Assembly: GCA_900754495.1 (NCBI GenBank)
Contig: CAAEDC010000145.1
Span: 1-23,383, forward strand
Direction of reading: 5' to 3'
Length of the DNA stretch: 23,383 bases
Origin: Eggerthellaceae bacterium
Lineage (GTDB): Bacteria; Actinomycetota; Coriobacteriia; Coriobacteriales; Eggerthellaceae
The position numbers and the translations under genes were made by a program. This document shows, in pieces, positions 1-6,467 of the stretch. Below the pieces are notes generated by a model, which saw nothing but the letters and a program-made list of their open reading frames with translations, ran no database searches and was not told the DNA's origin. The stretch's first letter is position 1. The number at the start of each line of letters is the position of its first letter.

Positions 1-780
1 GAGCGCCGCGTCCGGCGGGGAGGAGAACCCCGGCGGAGGGACGGGCGCCCCGGCGGCGGCCGATGCGGCGTGCGGCGAGGCGGCGGCATGCTGCGAGGCG
101 GGTGCGGGAGGCTGCGGGAGCCCGTCCGCGGAGCATCCGACCGGCGGATGCGGCAGTCGACCCGCCGCGGCATCGTCCAGCGCCGCTCCGATGGGAGGAA
201 CCGGCTGCGCCGAGGCGTGATTTCGAGCAGGCTGCGACGGATCCACGCCGACCGCGGGATGCAGCGGAACGATCGAGGGAATGCCGGCGAGCTGGGGCTG
301 GGCGCCCTGGACGACGCTCGGCGGCGGCGCGGGGAGCGCGGGCTCCTCGGGCTGGAACAGCGGGCCGGAATCCTGGAGGTCCGCCACGCCCCCGCGGTCG
401 ATCGGAAGCGTGGCGGAGGACCGCACGCGCTTGAACGCCGCATAGCGGGTGACGAACGCCTGGCGCGTGAGCGTGGCGTCGATGTTCGCGGCGGATGCGC
501 GGCTGCGCAAGGATCCCGTCCCCTGGAAGGAGACGAGGCAGACGCGCACGTCGCCGCGGTCGCCCTTGATCGTCGCGGCAAGGTTGATCGGCTCGACGTC
601 GTCGCACGACACGACCCAGACCTCGTCGACCGCGCGATCGTGCCTGAGAAACGTCCTGATCTCGGACCCCGATGTGAACAGGCGCAGCCACGGCTGGGCG
701 AACAGTTGCTCATCGGCGAGGCCGATCAGCTCGGGATGGGCCATGCTCGTCTCATCGGCGCACAGCGCCACCAGGGGCAT
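1..780 (-). CDS. TadZ/CpaE-like pilus assembly protein, N-terminal 260 residues (cut by window edge)
   Basis: An open frame of 260 codons runs from ATG 780-778 to the left edge with no stop. Its start overlaps the cpaB stop by one base (TGATG), which implies translational coupling; only a weak AAGG lies upstream. Residues 1-120 alternate short hydrophobic strands and charged helices (for example EVWVVSCDDVEPINLAATIKG, split around residues 53-73), as in the atypical receiver domain at the front of TadZ/CpaE proteins. From about residue 138 to the edge the chain is a Pro/Ala/His/Gln-rich linker. In Tad operons CpaB is commonly followed by TadZ, whose C-terminal ParA/MinD-like ATPase localises the pilus machine; that domain would lie outside the window. 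The name rests on position and fold impression, not on a visible Walker motif. It could instead be a lineage-specific Tad accessory protein. Confidence 0.6.
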   Translation of the reverse strand, partial: MPLVALCADETSMAHPELIGLADEQLFAQPWLRLFTSGSEIRTFLRHDRAVDEVWVVSCDDVEPINLAATIKGDRGDVRVCLVSFQGTGSLRSRASAANIDATLTRQAFVTRYAAFKRVRSSATLPIDRGGVADLQDSGPLFQPEEPALPAPPPSVVQGAQPQLAGIPSIVPLHPAVGVDPSQPARNHASAQPVPPIGAALDDAAAGRLPHPPVGCSADGLPQPPAPASQHAAASPHAASAAAGAPVPPPGFSSPPDAAL

Positions 781-1583
781 CATCGCGCGCCGCCTTCGTC
801 GGACGACCCCTCCGCGGACCCTCCCTCGGAAGGCTGTTCCGGGGGCTCCCCGCCTGTCGGCTGGTCCTGGGACGCCTCGTCCGTTGGCTTGTCCCGCGTC
901 GCCGCGTCGGTCGATGCCGGAACCTCGGCCGCGGATTCGTCCGCGCTCTCCGCCGAGGGAAGGACGAAGTACAGCTCGGATTTCTGGGAGGCGTCAATGA
1001 TCTCCTGCACGGATTCGGGGGCGATCGCCACCGTCACCCAGGATAGCTCGGTCTGGGCGCCTTCCGAGCCGGTCGAGCTCGTCGCGAGCACCAGCACGTC
1101 GCGTGCGAGCAGCACGGTCGAGGTGCCGCCGACCGCATACAGATCCGCGGTCTCGCCGGCCGCGAGCGAGCCGCCGACCGCCTGGACGTCCTTCGCCGGC
1201 ACGCTCAGGGCTGCCAGGCCCTCCGGCACATCCAGCGTCACGTTGGAACCCTCGAACCGTTTGAGCACCACCACCTCGCCTTCCATGATGGGCGTCGAGG
1301 GGACGCGACCCTCCACTTCCTCGATCGTCTGGGCCGCATCGGAGGGCAGCAGATCCGCCACCCACATCTTCAATTCGACATCGCCCGCCGCGATCGCCTG
1401 CCCGGCGGGAAGGTCGCGCGTCGCCACGCACACCTCGAGCTGTTCGCCGCCGTAGCGTGCCAGCGCCTCGGCGCGCGCCGCCTCCGCCTCTCCGCGCACG
1501 CCCTGCATGAACGCGACGACGCACGCCGCGCATAACACGCCGCAGGCGATCGATGCCGCGACCGTCGTTTTCCTGCGTGCCAT
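780..1583 (-). CDS. cpaB: Flp pilus assembly protein CpaB (SAF domain)
   Basis: This 267-residue protein belongs to the CpaB/RcpC family, which assembles the Flp/Tad pilus at the cell envelope. The sequence shows an N-terminal membrane segment (residues about 7-26), a SAF domain (about 49-110, with the family-typical VATRDLPAGQAIAAGDVE and a GRV...PIMEGEVV segment), and a second beta-rich RcpC-type domain to about residue 210. The last 55 residues are an acidic, Ser/Pro/Glu-rich tail of low complexity. I chose ATG 1583-1581 because GGGAGG sits just upstream at ideal spacing and the membrane segment follows directly; an upstream ATG at 1637 would add 18 unconvincing residues. The downstream gene overlaps its stop, so both belong to one operon that continues past the left edge, where the ATPase and platform genes of a Tad system would be expected. 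Confidence 0.85.
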   Translation of the reverse strand: MARRKTTVAASIACGVLCAACVVAFMQGVRGEAEAARAEALARYGGEQLEVCVATRDLPAGQAIAAGDVELKMWVADLLPSDAAQTIEEVEGRVPSTPIMEGEVVVLKRFEGSNVTLDVPEGLAALSVPAKDVQAVGGSLAAGETADLYAVGGTSTVLLARDVLVLATSSTGSEGAQTELSWVTVAIAPESVQEIIDASQKSELYFVLPSAESADESAAEVPASTDAATRDKPTDEASQDQPTGGEPPEQPSEGGSAEGSSDEGGAR

Positions 1584-2081
1584 GGACGCCTCCCTCACTC
1601 GCTTCGCGCAGCCGGACCAAGACGCGGCGGCGCCCAACGAGCGAGAGTGTCATGCCCCGAGGGCACGGCGGCTTCCCCCGCAAGCCCTATCGAGCCGATG
1701 TGGAGAAGAGGCGGATCGAACGCGTTCCCGCCGCGGATCCAACGCGGATCAAACGCGAAAGCCATGCGAACGCAGCTGGAACATGATGGCAGCTGCGCGC
1801 CAAGGGGCCGCTTGCGTTCGAGATGCGAGATGCGGAAGGCTACCCTTCGCGCTTCGCATCGAAAAGCGGGCACGGGGATGACGCTGCCGACGAGCGCGCC
1901 GATTTGCCGGGCGTCCCATGGCCGAACAGCGACGCTCCGCGCTGGATGAATTGGCGGTCGAAGGCCGCCCGGGCACGCAGGCACTCTGTTTGAGAAACGA
2001 CGGGGAGCATCGGCTTGAAGGCCAGCGCGGCCGATCCCGCGACTGCCGCAGAGCGCCTGCGAAATCAGGGCACAACGACGG
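1584..2081. other. Intergenic region upstream of cpaB, no convincing gene
   Basis: About 500 bases separate cpaB from the tRNA terminator. Several open frames exist on both strands but all are short, Arg/Ala/Pro-rich and lack ribosome binding sites, so I call none. The stretch holds the phased direct repeats at 1711-1757, annotated separately, and probably the promoter of the minus-strand Tad operon, although I see no clear -10/-35 pair. Confidence 0.6.
1711..1757. repeat. Three helically phased 14-bp direct repeats upstream of cpaB
   Basis: The motif GCGGATCNAACGCG occurs three times on the plus strand, starting at 1711, 1733 and 1744; the last two copies overlap by three bases. Start-to-start distances are 22 and 11 bp, and a decayed copy matching 8 of 13 fixed positions starts at 1722, filling the 11-bp register. 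All copies therefore fall on the same face of the helix. The array ends about 130 bp before the cpaB start on the minus strand, as expected for a cooperative operator or activator site. Function is inference. Confidence 0.6.
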
Positions 2082-2122
2082 CAAAATACAAAGAGGCCAC
2101 CGGGCGAACAGCCCGATGGCCT
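2082..2122 (-). terminator. Rho-independent terminator of the tRNA-Val gene
   Basis: AGGCCA 2094-2099 pairs with TGGCCT 2117-2122, and CGGGC 2101-2105 with GCCCG 2111-2115, around a GAACA loop with one C/A mismatch. Read on the minus strand the stem is followed by CTTTGTATTTTGCC, a T-rich tail. It lies 10 bases beyond the tRNA 3' end. Confidence 0.85.
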
Positions 2123-2132
2123 GCGGTTTCAA

Positions 2133-2207
2133 TGGTGGGCGATGAGGGATTTGAACCCCCGACCTTGACCTTGTAAGGGTCCTGCGCTCCCGCTGCGCCA
2201 ATCGCCC
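2133..2207 (-). tRNA. tRNA-Val (anticodon UAC), CCA encoded
   Basis: The minus strand folds as a full cloverleaf: acceptor GGGCGAT/ATCGCCC, D stem GCGC/GCGC, anticodon stem GGACC/GGTCA with loop CTTACAA, and T arm GGGGG-TTCAAAT-CCCTC. The anticodon is TAC, which reads GUA valine codons, and the loop with its flanks matches the usual bacterial tRNA-Val(UAC). The discriminator is A at 2136 and the CCA end is encoded at 2135-2133. One oddity is a G-A mismatch at the top of the anticodon stem (positions 27-43). A terminator follows and a promoter lies upstream, so it is a single-gene transcript. Confidence 0.93.
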
Positions 2208-2258
2208 GGATCGTAGTTCGCCGTCGGCCGGCTGCCCGGCCCCGACTGAGCGGGAACC

Positions 2259-2287
2259 ATTTTCGCACACCGCCCGCATGGTGGCAA
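2259..2287 (-). promoter_or_regulatory. Candidate promoter for tRNA-Val
   Basis: On the minus strand TTGCCA (2287-2282) and GAAAAT (2264-2259) are separated by exactly 17 bp and lie about 50 bp before the tRNA. The -10 matches the consensus at four of six bases. The -35 hexamer is the same DNA as the weak -35 of the divergent plus-strand promoter. Confidence 0.45.
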
Positions 2288-2310
2288 CCGAGACGGCGGT
2301 GCGTTATAGT
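2282..2310 (+). promoter_or_regulatory. Candidate promoter for the ArsB/NhaD-type permease
   Basis: TATAGT at 2305-2310 is one base from the -10 consensus. Seventeen bases upstream lies TGGCAA (2282-2287), a weak -35 with three matches. This would give a leader of about 140 nt before the gene at 2459. Confidence 0.4.
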
Positions 2311-2458
2311 TGATCGGCTCGGCGCGACACCGCGCTTCGCACGGCGCGGATCCGCCTTCAATCGGCACTCCGTCGATCCCGCACCGTCGCGAGAACGCCA
2401 CAGCCGCGCCGCGCCCCGAATCGCATTCCGGTAACGACACCCGTAGAGGAGCATCCGC

Positions 2459-3622
2459 ATGGCCTTGCGCCGCCTGGCACACATCATCAGGCAGAACGCC
2501 ACCGCCTCCATCGCGGCGGTGGCGGCGCTCGTCACGATGCTGTTCGTGCCTCCCGACGCGGCCTACCTGGGCTACTTTGACCTCAACACGCTTGCCTGCC
2601 TGTTCGCGCTGCTCGCCGTCATACGCGCGCTGCGCAACGCGGGGTTCTTCGAGACCGTGGCGCACGCCGTCGTCCGCCGTTTCAAGACGCTGCGGGGACT
2701 CGGGTGCGCCCTGGTGGGCGTGACGCTCGTCTGCTCGATGTTCGCGACCAACGACATGGCGCTCCTGATGCTGCTGCCGCTCTCCACCGTCACGCTCGCG
2801 AGCACCGGCAACGAGCGCGCGCTCCCCTTCACCTTCGTCATGCAGGCAATCGCCGCCAACCTCGGCGGCATGATCCTTCCGTTCGGCAATCCGCAGAACA
2901 TCTTTTTGAACTCCCGCTTCGGCATCGCGTTCCCTGATTTCCTGGCGACGATGGCGCTGCCGTTCGCGGTGTCGGTGATCCTGATCGCGCTGTGCTGCCT
3001 TGCGGGGTTCAAGGCGGCCCCGCTGTCCTCGAGCGGCGCTCCCGACGCCGCCGCTTCCGAGCGCGCGCCGCTTCCGCGCGCCAAGACCGCGCTCTACCTT
3101 GTCCTATTCGCGCTTTCGCTCGGCATGGTGTTCCGCGTGATGCCCTTCGTCGCCGGCGTCGTCATCGTCGCGGCGGCGCTGCTCTTCGCCGACCGCCGCG
3201 CGCTCGCGCATGTCGATTGGGGGCTTCTGGCCACGTTCGCGCTGTTCTTCGTGTTCTCGGGCAATATGGCGCGCATTCCCGAAGTGCAGGGGTTCTTCTC
3301 GATGCTGCTCGGCCAGAGCACGCTCGTCACCAGCGCGCTGGCCAGCCAGATGATCAGCAACGTGCCCGCCGCCATTCTGCTGGCGCCGTTCGTCGACGGC
3401 TACCAGTCGCTGCTCATCGGCGTGAACATCGGAGGCGCCGGCACGCTCATCGCGTCGCTCGCCAGTCTGATCGCGTTCAACCACTTCCGCGCGATCAAAC
3501 GCGGCATGAAGCGCCCCGGCATCCAGGCGCTGTCGACCAAGCGCTACCTCGCGCTGTTCAGCGCGCTCAATTTCGCGTTCCTGGCGGTGCTGCTGGCCGT
3601 CTGTCTTGCGGCGGGATTCTGA
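2459..3622 (+). CDS. ArsB/NhaD-type (ion transporter superfamily) anion or sodium permease
   Basis: This 387-residue integral membrane protein has about ten hydrophobic segments. It carries paired family motifs: FATNDMALLMLLPL at about residues 95-108 and PFGNPQNIF at 141-149 in the first half, with an equivalent NVPAAILLAPF loop in the second half. The internal pseudo-repeat with Asn-rich re-entrant hairpins is typical of the ion transporter superfamily (ArsB, NhaD, CitMHS). Substrate cannot be assigned: arsenite, sodium/proton exchange, and di/tricarboxylates are all possible, and no ars regulator or reductase gene is nearby. The ATG at 2459 is preceded by AGAGGAG at good spacing. It is a stand-alone gene: a tRNA on the other strand lies upstream and a gene-free repeat region follows, beginning 21 bases after the stop. 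Confidence 0.8.
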   Translation: MALRRLAHIIRQNATASIAAVAALVTMLFVPPDAAYLGYFDLNTLACLFALLAVIRALRNAGFFETVAHAVVRRFKTLRGLGCALVGVTLVCSMFATNDMALLMLLPLSTVTLASTGNERALPFTFVMQAIAANLGGMILPFGNPQNIFLNSRFGIAFPDFLATMALPFAVSVILIALCCLAGFKAAPLSSSGAPDAAASERAPLPRAKTALYLVLFALSLGMVFRVMPFVAGVVIVAAALLFADRRALAHVDWGLLATFALFFVFSGNMARIPEVQGFFSMLLGQSTLVTSALASQMISNVPAAILLAPFVDGYQSLLIGVNIGGAGTLIASLASLIAFNHFRAIKRGMKRPGIQALSTKRYLALFSALNFAFLAVLLAVCLAAGF

Positions 3623-3642
3623 CGAGACGGGAAAGGCGCTGC

Positions 3643-3705
3643 CGCTTCCCCGAATAACGCATTTTTTGGATAACGAAGACAAAAAGAACGTTATTTGGGG
3701 AAGCG
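3643..3705. repeat. 17-bp inverted repeat (hairpin) at the left end of the AT-rich element
   Basis: CGCTTCCCCGAATAACG (3643-3659) is followed after 29 bases by CGTTATTTGGGGAAGCG (3689-3705), complementary at 16 of 17 positions. It starts 21 bases after the permease stop, so it may serve as that gene's terminator, although no U-tract follows. It overlaps the left terminal repeat of the element at 3647-3887. Confidence 0.7.
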
Positions 3706-3887
3706 AGCAGACGTTCTCTGTATCTTAGTTGATTAAGAATAATTTTGACCTGGCTTTTTAATAGAGTTCTATTTGACATAGATCAGCTCTGCGCCGTTTT
3801 AGCCGGAAAAAGAGCTCTCGAACTCGTCTGAATCCCCGACAATCGTAAAAAATGACTGCGATATCCAAAAAATGCGTTATTCGGGGA
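3647..3887. mobile_element. MITE-like 241-bp element with perfect 26-bp terminal inverted repeats
   Basis: The first 26 bases (3647-3672, TCCCCGAATAACGCAT plus a T-run and GGATA) are exactly the reverse complement of the last 26 (3862-3887). The interior is visibly AT-rich compared with the GC-rich neighbours and encodes no believable protein. Each end also has an internal partner: 3689-3705 pairs with the left end, and ATCCCCGA at 3831-3838 pairs with TCGGGGAT at 3881-3888. Long perfect terminal repeats around a short non-coding core are the hallmark of non-autonomous transposable elements. No clear target-site duplication is seen, so a large RNA/DNA hairpin or the remnant of a longer element remains possible. 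Confidence 0.55.
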
Positions 3888-3904
3888 TCCGTCCGACATG
3901 GCAG

Positions 3905-3985
3905 GGCGTGACGGAGATGCGACAGGGAATGTGACAGGGTGCGACAGGGTATGACGGAGAATGGCGGGGGATGCGGCGTGACAGG
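3905..3985 (+). repeat. Degenerate tandem array of REP half-sites
   Basis: Between 3905 and 3985 short units of the form TGYGACAGGG or ATGACGGAG recur roughly every 10-12 bases (for example GCGACAGGG, GTGACAGGG, GCGACAGGG). They are one arm of the REP palindrome that follows at 3978 and appear to be decayed or partially duplicated copies. Confidence 0.5.
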
Positions 3986-4003
3986 GGACGGTCCCTCTGT
4001 CAC
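3978..4003. repeat. REP palindrome, single copy
   Basis: A 26-bp imperfect palindrome begins GTGACAGGGGACGG and ends CCTCTGTCAC. It belongs to the same family as the four copies at 4031-4093 and 5475-5537. A decayed copy follows at 4005-4030 (GCGACAGGGGATGCTCC). Confidence 0.75.
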
Positions 4004-4030
4004 TGCGACAGGGGATGCTCCTTCCGGGGT

Positions 4031-4093
4031 GCGACAGGGGATGGTCCTTCTGTCACATTATCCAAATGTGACAGAAGGACCGTCCCCCGTCAC
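4031..4093. repeat. REP pair (BIME-like), downstream of the desulfidase gene
   Basis: Two 26-bp REP palindromes (4031-4056 and 4068-4093) face each other across the 11-bp spacer ATTATCCAAAT, so the 63-bp unit can fold into a long hairpin. It differs at only three positions from the reverse complement of the unit at 5475-5537. It ends 39 bases beyond the stop of the minus-strand desulfidase gene and could act as its terminator. Confidence 0.8.
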
Positions 4094-4132
4094 GTCGTTG
4101 GCGGTGCGCACCCCTGCTGCATCCGTCATGTT

Positions 4133-5428
4133 CTACGAGCCCAGCATGATGCGGATGATCTCGTCGTTGGTGGCGCGCATGCCCTCGCGGCCGACGCGGC
4201 AGACGCTCTCGATGGTGTTCTCGACGCCCTTCTTCACGATGCCGTCGCCGTCGTAGAACTGCTGGCCGGCGCGGTACATCTCGTATCCCAGGATGCCGGC
4301 GTTCACCGACATGGCGATCTTGGCGGCGCAGGACGGTTTGGCGCCGTCGCACACGATGCCCGACACGATGGACAGCGCGTTGACGACCGCGTGCACGGCC
4401 TCCTTGTAGCCGCCGCCGTTCAGATACGCGATGCCGGCACCCGCCGCCGCGCCGGCGCACACCGCGCCGCAGAACGCGGACAGACGCCCGATGCCGGTCT
4501 TCTGGTGGATGGCGCACAGGTTGGACAGCACGAGCGCGCGATAGAGCGCCTCCTCGTCCGTGCCCAGATGGCGTGCGTACTCGATGACGGGCATCGAGGC
4601 GGTGAGGCCCTGGTTGCCGCTTCCCGAATTGATGACGACCGGCAGCTCGCATCCGCTCATACGCGCGTCCGACCCCGCCGCCGCCAGCGCGCAGGCGCGC
4701 ACCTTGACGTCGTCGCCGTAAGCCGACAGGAGCACGCTGCCGATGTTGGCGCCCCAATCTCCGGAAAGGCCCTCCTGCGCGATGGCGGAGTTGCAGGCGA
4801 TCTGGCGCCCGATGACGTCGCGGATGTCGTCGATGTCCACCGTCATCGCGAAGTCCCAGATGCCCTCCATGCTCAGCAGCGTCCGATCGGTGAGACCCCC
4901 TGCCGTCTCGCCATCCTCGGCGAGCGGGACCTCGCGCAGCACCACGCCGTCGCATTGCTCGCAGACGATGTTGGTGTGGTACTCGGCGATGCGCACGGTG
5001 CCGGAATGGGTGCGGCCGTCCGCATCGCGATAGGCGTGCACGACCAGGTCGAAATCCAGATCGGTGTCCGCGCGGCGCACCTCGATGGGAGCCTTTGCCA
5101 GATACTCGACGATGCGCGCGATCTTCTCCTCGTCGACCTTGGCGATGACCTCGAGCCATGCATCGGCGTCGCCCGCGACGACGCCCGCCGCAGCCGCTGC
5201 CTCGATGCCCTTGAGCCCGCCGGTGTGAGGCACGACCACGCTCTTGGCGTTCTTGACGATGCTGCCGCTCACCTCGAGCTCCAGGCGATCGGGGATCCCA
5301 CCTGCAAGATCGCGGGCGCGCGCGGCGGCGAGCGCGATGGCAATGGGCTCGGTGCAGCCCATCGCGGGGATCAACTCCTCCTCGAGAACCGCGATGTAGG
5401 CGCCGTAGCGGCTATCGGTCTTTTCCAT
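4133..5428 (-). CDS. cyuA: L-cysteine desulfidase / UPF0597 (serine dehydratase alpha-like) family protein
   Basis: This 431-residue protein matches the CyuA/YhaM (UPF0597) family in length and motifs. Members degrade L-cysteine to pyruvate, ammonia and sulfide using an oxygen-sensitive iron-sulfur cluster, and are related to iron-sulfur L-serine dehydratases. Visible signatures are PAMGCTEPIAIALA near the N-terminus (C25), VVPHTGGLKG (66-74), INSGSGNQG (266-274), and later cysteines C305, C320, C324, C360 and C367, some of which should hold the cluster. The start is ATG 5428-5426, with GGGAAGG upstream and the family N-terminus following. A longer frame exists from GTG 5500, but its extra 24 residues are encoded by the REP repeat, so I reject it. 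The gene stands alone, bracketed by inverted REP pairs. Whether cysteine or serine is the true substrate is not decidable here. Confidence 0.85.
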   Translation of the reverse strand: MEKTDSRYGAYIAVLEEELIPAMGCTEPIAIALAAARARDLAGGIPDRLELEVSGSIVKNAKSVVVPHTGGLKGIEAAAAAGVVAGDADAWLEVIAKVDEEKIARIVEYLAKAPIEVRRADTDLDFDLVVHAYRDADGRTHSGTVRIAEYHTNIVCEQCDGVVLREVPLAEDGETAGGLTDRTLLSMEGIWDFAMTVDIDDIRDVIGRQIACNSAIAQEGLSGDWGANIGSVLLSAYGDDVKVRACALAAAGSDARMSGCELPVVINSGSGNQGLTASMPVIEYARHLGTDEEALYRALVLSNLCAIHQKTGIGRLSAFCGAVCAGAAAGAGIAYLNGGGYKEAVHAVVNALSIVSGIVCDGAKPSCAAKIAMSVNAGILGYEMYRAGQQFYDGDGIVKKGVENTIESVCRVGREGMRATNDEIIRIMLGS

Positions 5429-5474
5429 GCGAAAGCCAACCTTCCCGATCGAGTGCGGCAGGGCGTGCCAGGAT

Positions 5475-5537
5475 GTGACAGGGGACGGTCCTTCTGTCAC
5501 ATTTGGATAATGTGACAGAAGGACCGTCCCCTGTCAC
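5475..5537. repeat. REP pair (BIME-like), upstream of the desulfidase gene
   Basis: Two 26-bp palindromes (5475-5500 and 5512-5537) flank the spacer ATTTGGATAAT, which is the exact reverse complement of the spacer at 4057-4067. The two arms of the unit are perfect inverted copies. It lies 46 bases before the desulfidase start and 42 bases after the dmsC-like stop, so both genes run through or up to it on the minus strand. Confidence 0.85.
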
Positions 5538-5579
5538 ATCCTGTCCATGATAGCAAACGGAGCGGGTGGGAAAAGCGCG

Positions 5580-6458
5580 TCACAGCCCCACGGTCATGTG
5601 GGTCATGTAGAAGACGAACCTCATGAGGAACACCCCGGCGAACACCAGAACGCTGGCGGCGCATGAGATGACGAGTCGGAGACGGTATGACTGTGCGACC
5701 GCGAAGCGGCGCGCGCCGATCATCGTGACGATGCCCACCGCGCACAGCACGAAGAACGCCGCAAGCGCGGGCCAGAACCCCGGCGCCAGATCGATCGCCC
5801 TACCGAACGAGTTGCCCATCCCGGCAAGCGCGACGCCCTGCGTGACATAGACGACGACGTTGGCGACAAGCGCAGCCGCGGCAAGCGCCAGAAGCGCCTT
5901 CTCCCCGCCGTCGCCCAGCGGCGTGCGGGCCGCGCGGAAGCCCGCAAGCGCTAGGATCGGACCGCCCACCAGCGCGTTCAAACACAGGGCTGCCGGCACC
6001 TGCCACAGATTCCAGGTGACGATCGTCTCGCGCCCGTATGCGAAGGCGACGGCACCCACGAACGCCAGCGCGGCGATCGCGGCGGCGACCAACCACACGC
6101 GCTGGAGCGCGAGCGGGAAACGCCGGGCGAAGGTGAGCAGCCAGTACACGCCCGCCAAGGCGAGGAATGCCACGGCGCTTGCGACCTCGGTGGAAAGAGG
6201 GCTGCGCCCGATGCCCGCGATCACGTAGAGCGCGTTGTCGGGGTTGCCCAGATGCGTCGCCGAGGCGACAAGACCCACCATCGTCACCACCAAGGGGATG
6301 CACATAAGCTTGGAGAGCCTGCCGCGCGCATCGTCCTCGATACCGCCTTTGAACAGGGGGATCGCCATCAGCACGAACGCCAGCGCGCCCGACGGCGCAA
6401 GCGTCGTGAAGAGCACGAGCGAAATCTCGTTTACCGCGAAGGCGAACCCATACATCAT
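5580..6458 (-). CDS. dmsC: DmsC-type membrane anchor subunit (orphan copy)
   Basis: This 292-residue protein has about eight hydrophobic helices and aligns by eye with the second DmsC in this window: both begin with a FTTLAPSGA/FTTLAPAGA segment, share HL(G/A)(N/S)P and (R/S)SPL(S/T)(T/N)E motifs near residues 70-95, and end in RFVFYMTHMTVGL or RLAFYATQLSVGL. DmsC anchors DMSO-reductase-type enzymes and oxidises menaquinol. The frame opens with two adjacent ATGs (6458 and 6455) behind an AGGGG. It follows the TorD/DmsD-type chaperone gene by only 9 bases, so the two are co-transcribed, yet no catalytic or ferredoxin subunit is adjacent. It may serve an enzyme encoded elsewhere or be left over from a larger operon. 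Downstream comes a REP pair, not another subunit. Confidence 0.85.
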   Translation of the reverse strand: MMYGFAFAVNEISLVLFTTLAPSGALAFVLMAIPLFKGGIEDDARGRLSKLMCIPLVVTMVGLVASATHLGNPDNALYVIAGIGRSPLSTEVASAVAFLALAGVYWLLTFARRFPLALQRVWLVAAAIAALAFVGAVAFAYGRETIVTWNLWQVPAALCLNALVGGPILALAGFRAARTPLGDGGEKALLALAAAALVANVVVYVTQGVALAGMGNSFGRAIDLAPGFWPALAAFFVLCAVGIVTMIGARRFAVAQSYRLRLVISCAASVLVFAGVFLMRFVFYMTHMTVGL

Positions 6459-6467
6459 GGCGCGCCC

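Noticed and set aside
70..1455. A 461-codon plus-strand frame opposite cpaB and the TadZ-like gene
   Set aside because: Its sequence is low complexity without motifs, and the minus strand has a ribosome site, a recognisable SAF domain and coupled genes.
1749..2279. A minus-strand frame running through the tRNA
   Set aside because: It includes the translated tRNA (the typical SGVQIPHRPP-like peptide) and has no coding support.
3758..4003. An 81-codon minus-strand frame across the REP and the AT-rich element
   Set aside because: It begins in a REP (GTGACAGAGGG) and continues into repeat DNA; nothing suggests a protein.
3905..4093. Possible CRISPR array
   Set aside because: Units are palindromic REPs with a constant 11-bp spacer or no regular spacers, and no cas genes are present.
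3971..5515. A 514-codon plus-strand frame opposite the desulfidase
   Set aside because: It starts and ends in REP repeats and mirrors a well-supported gene.
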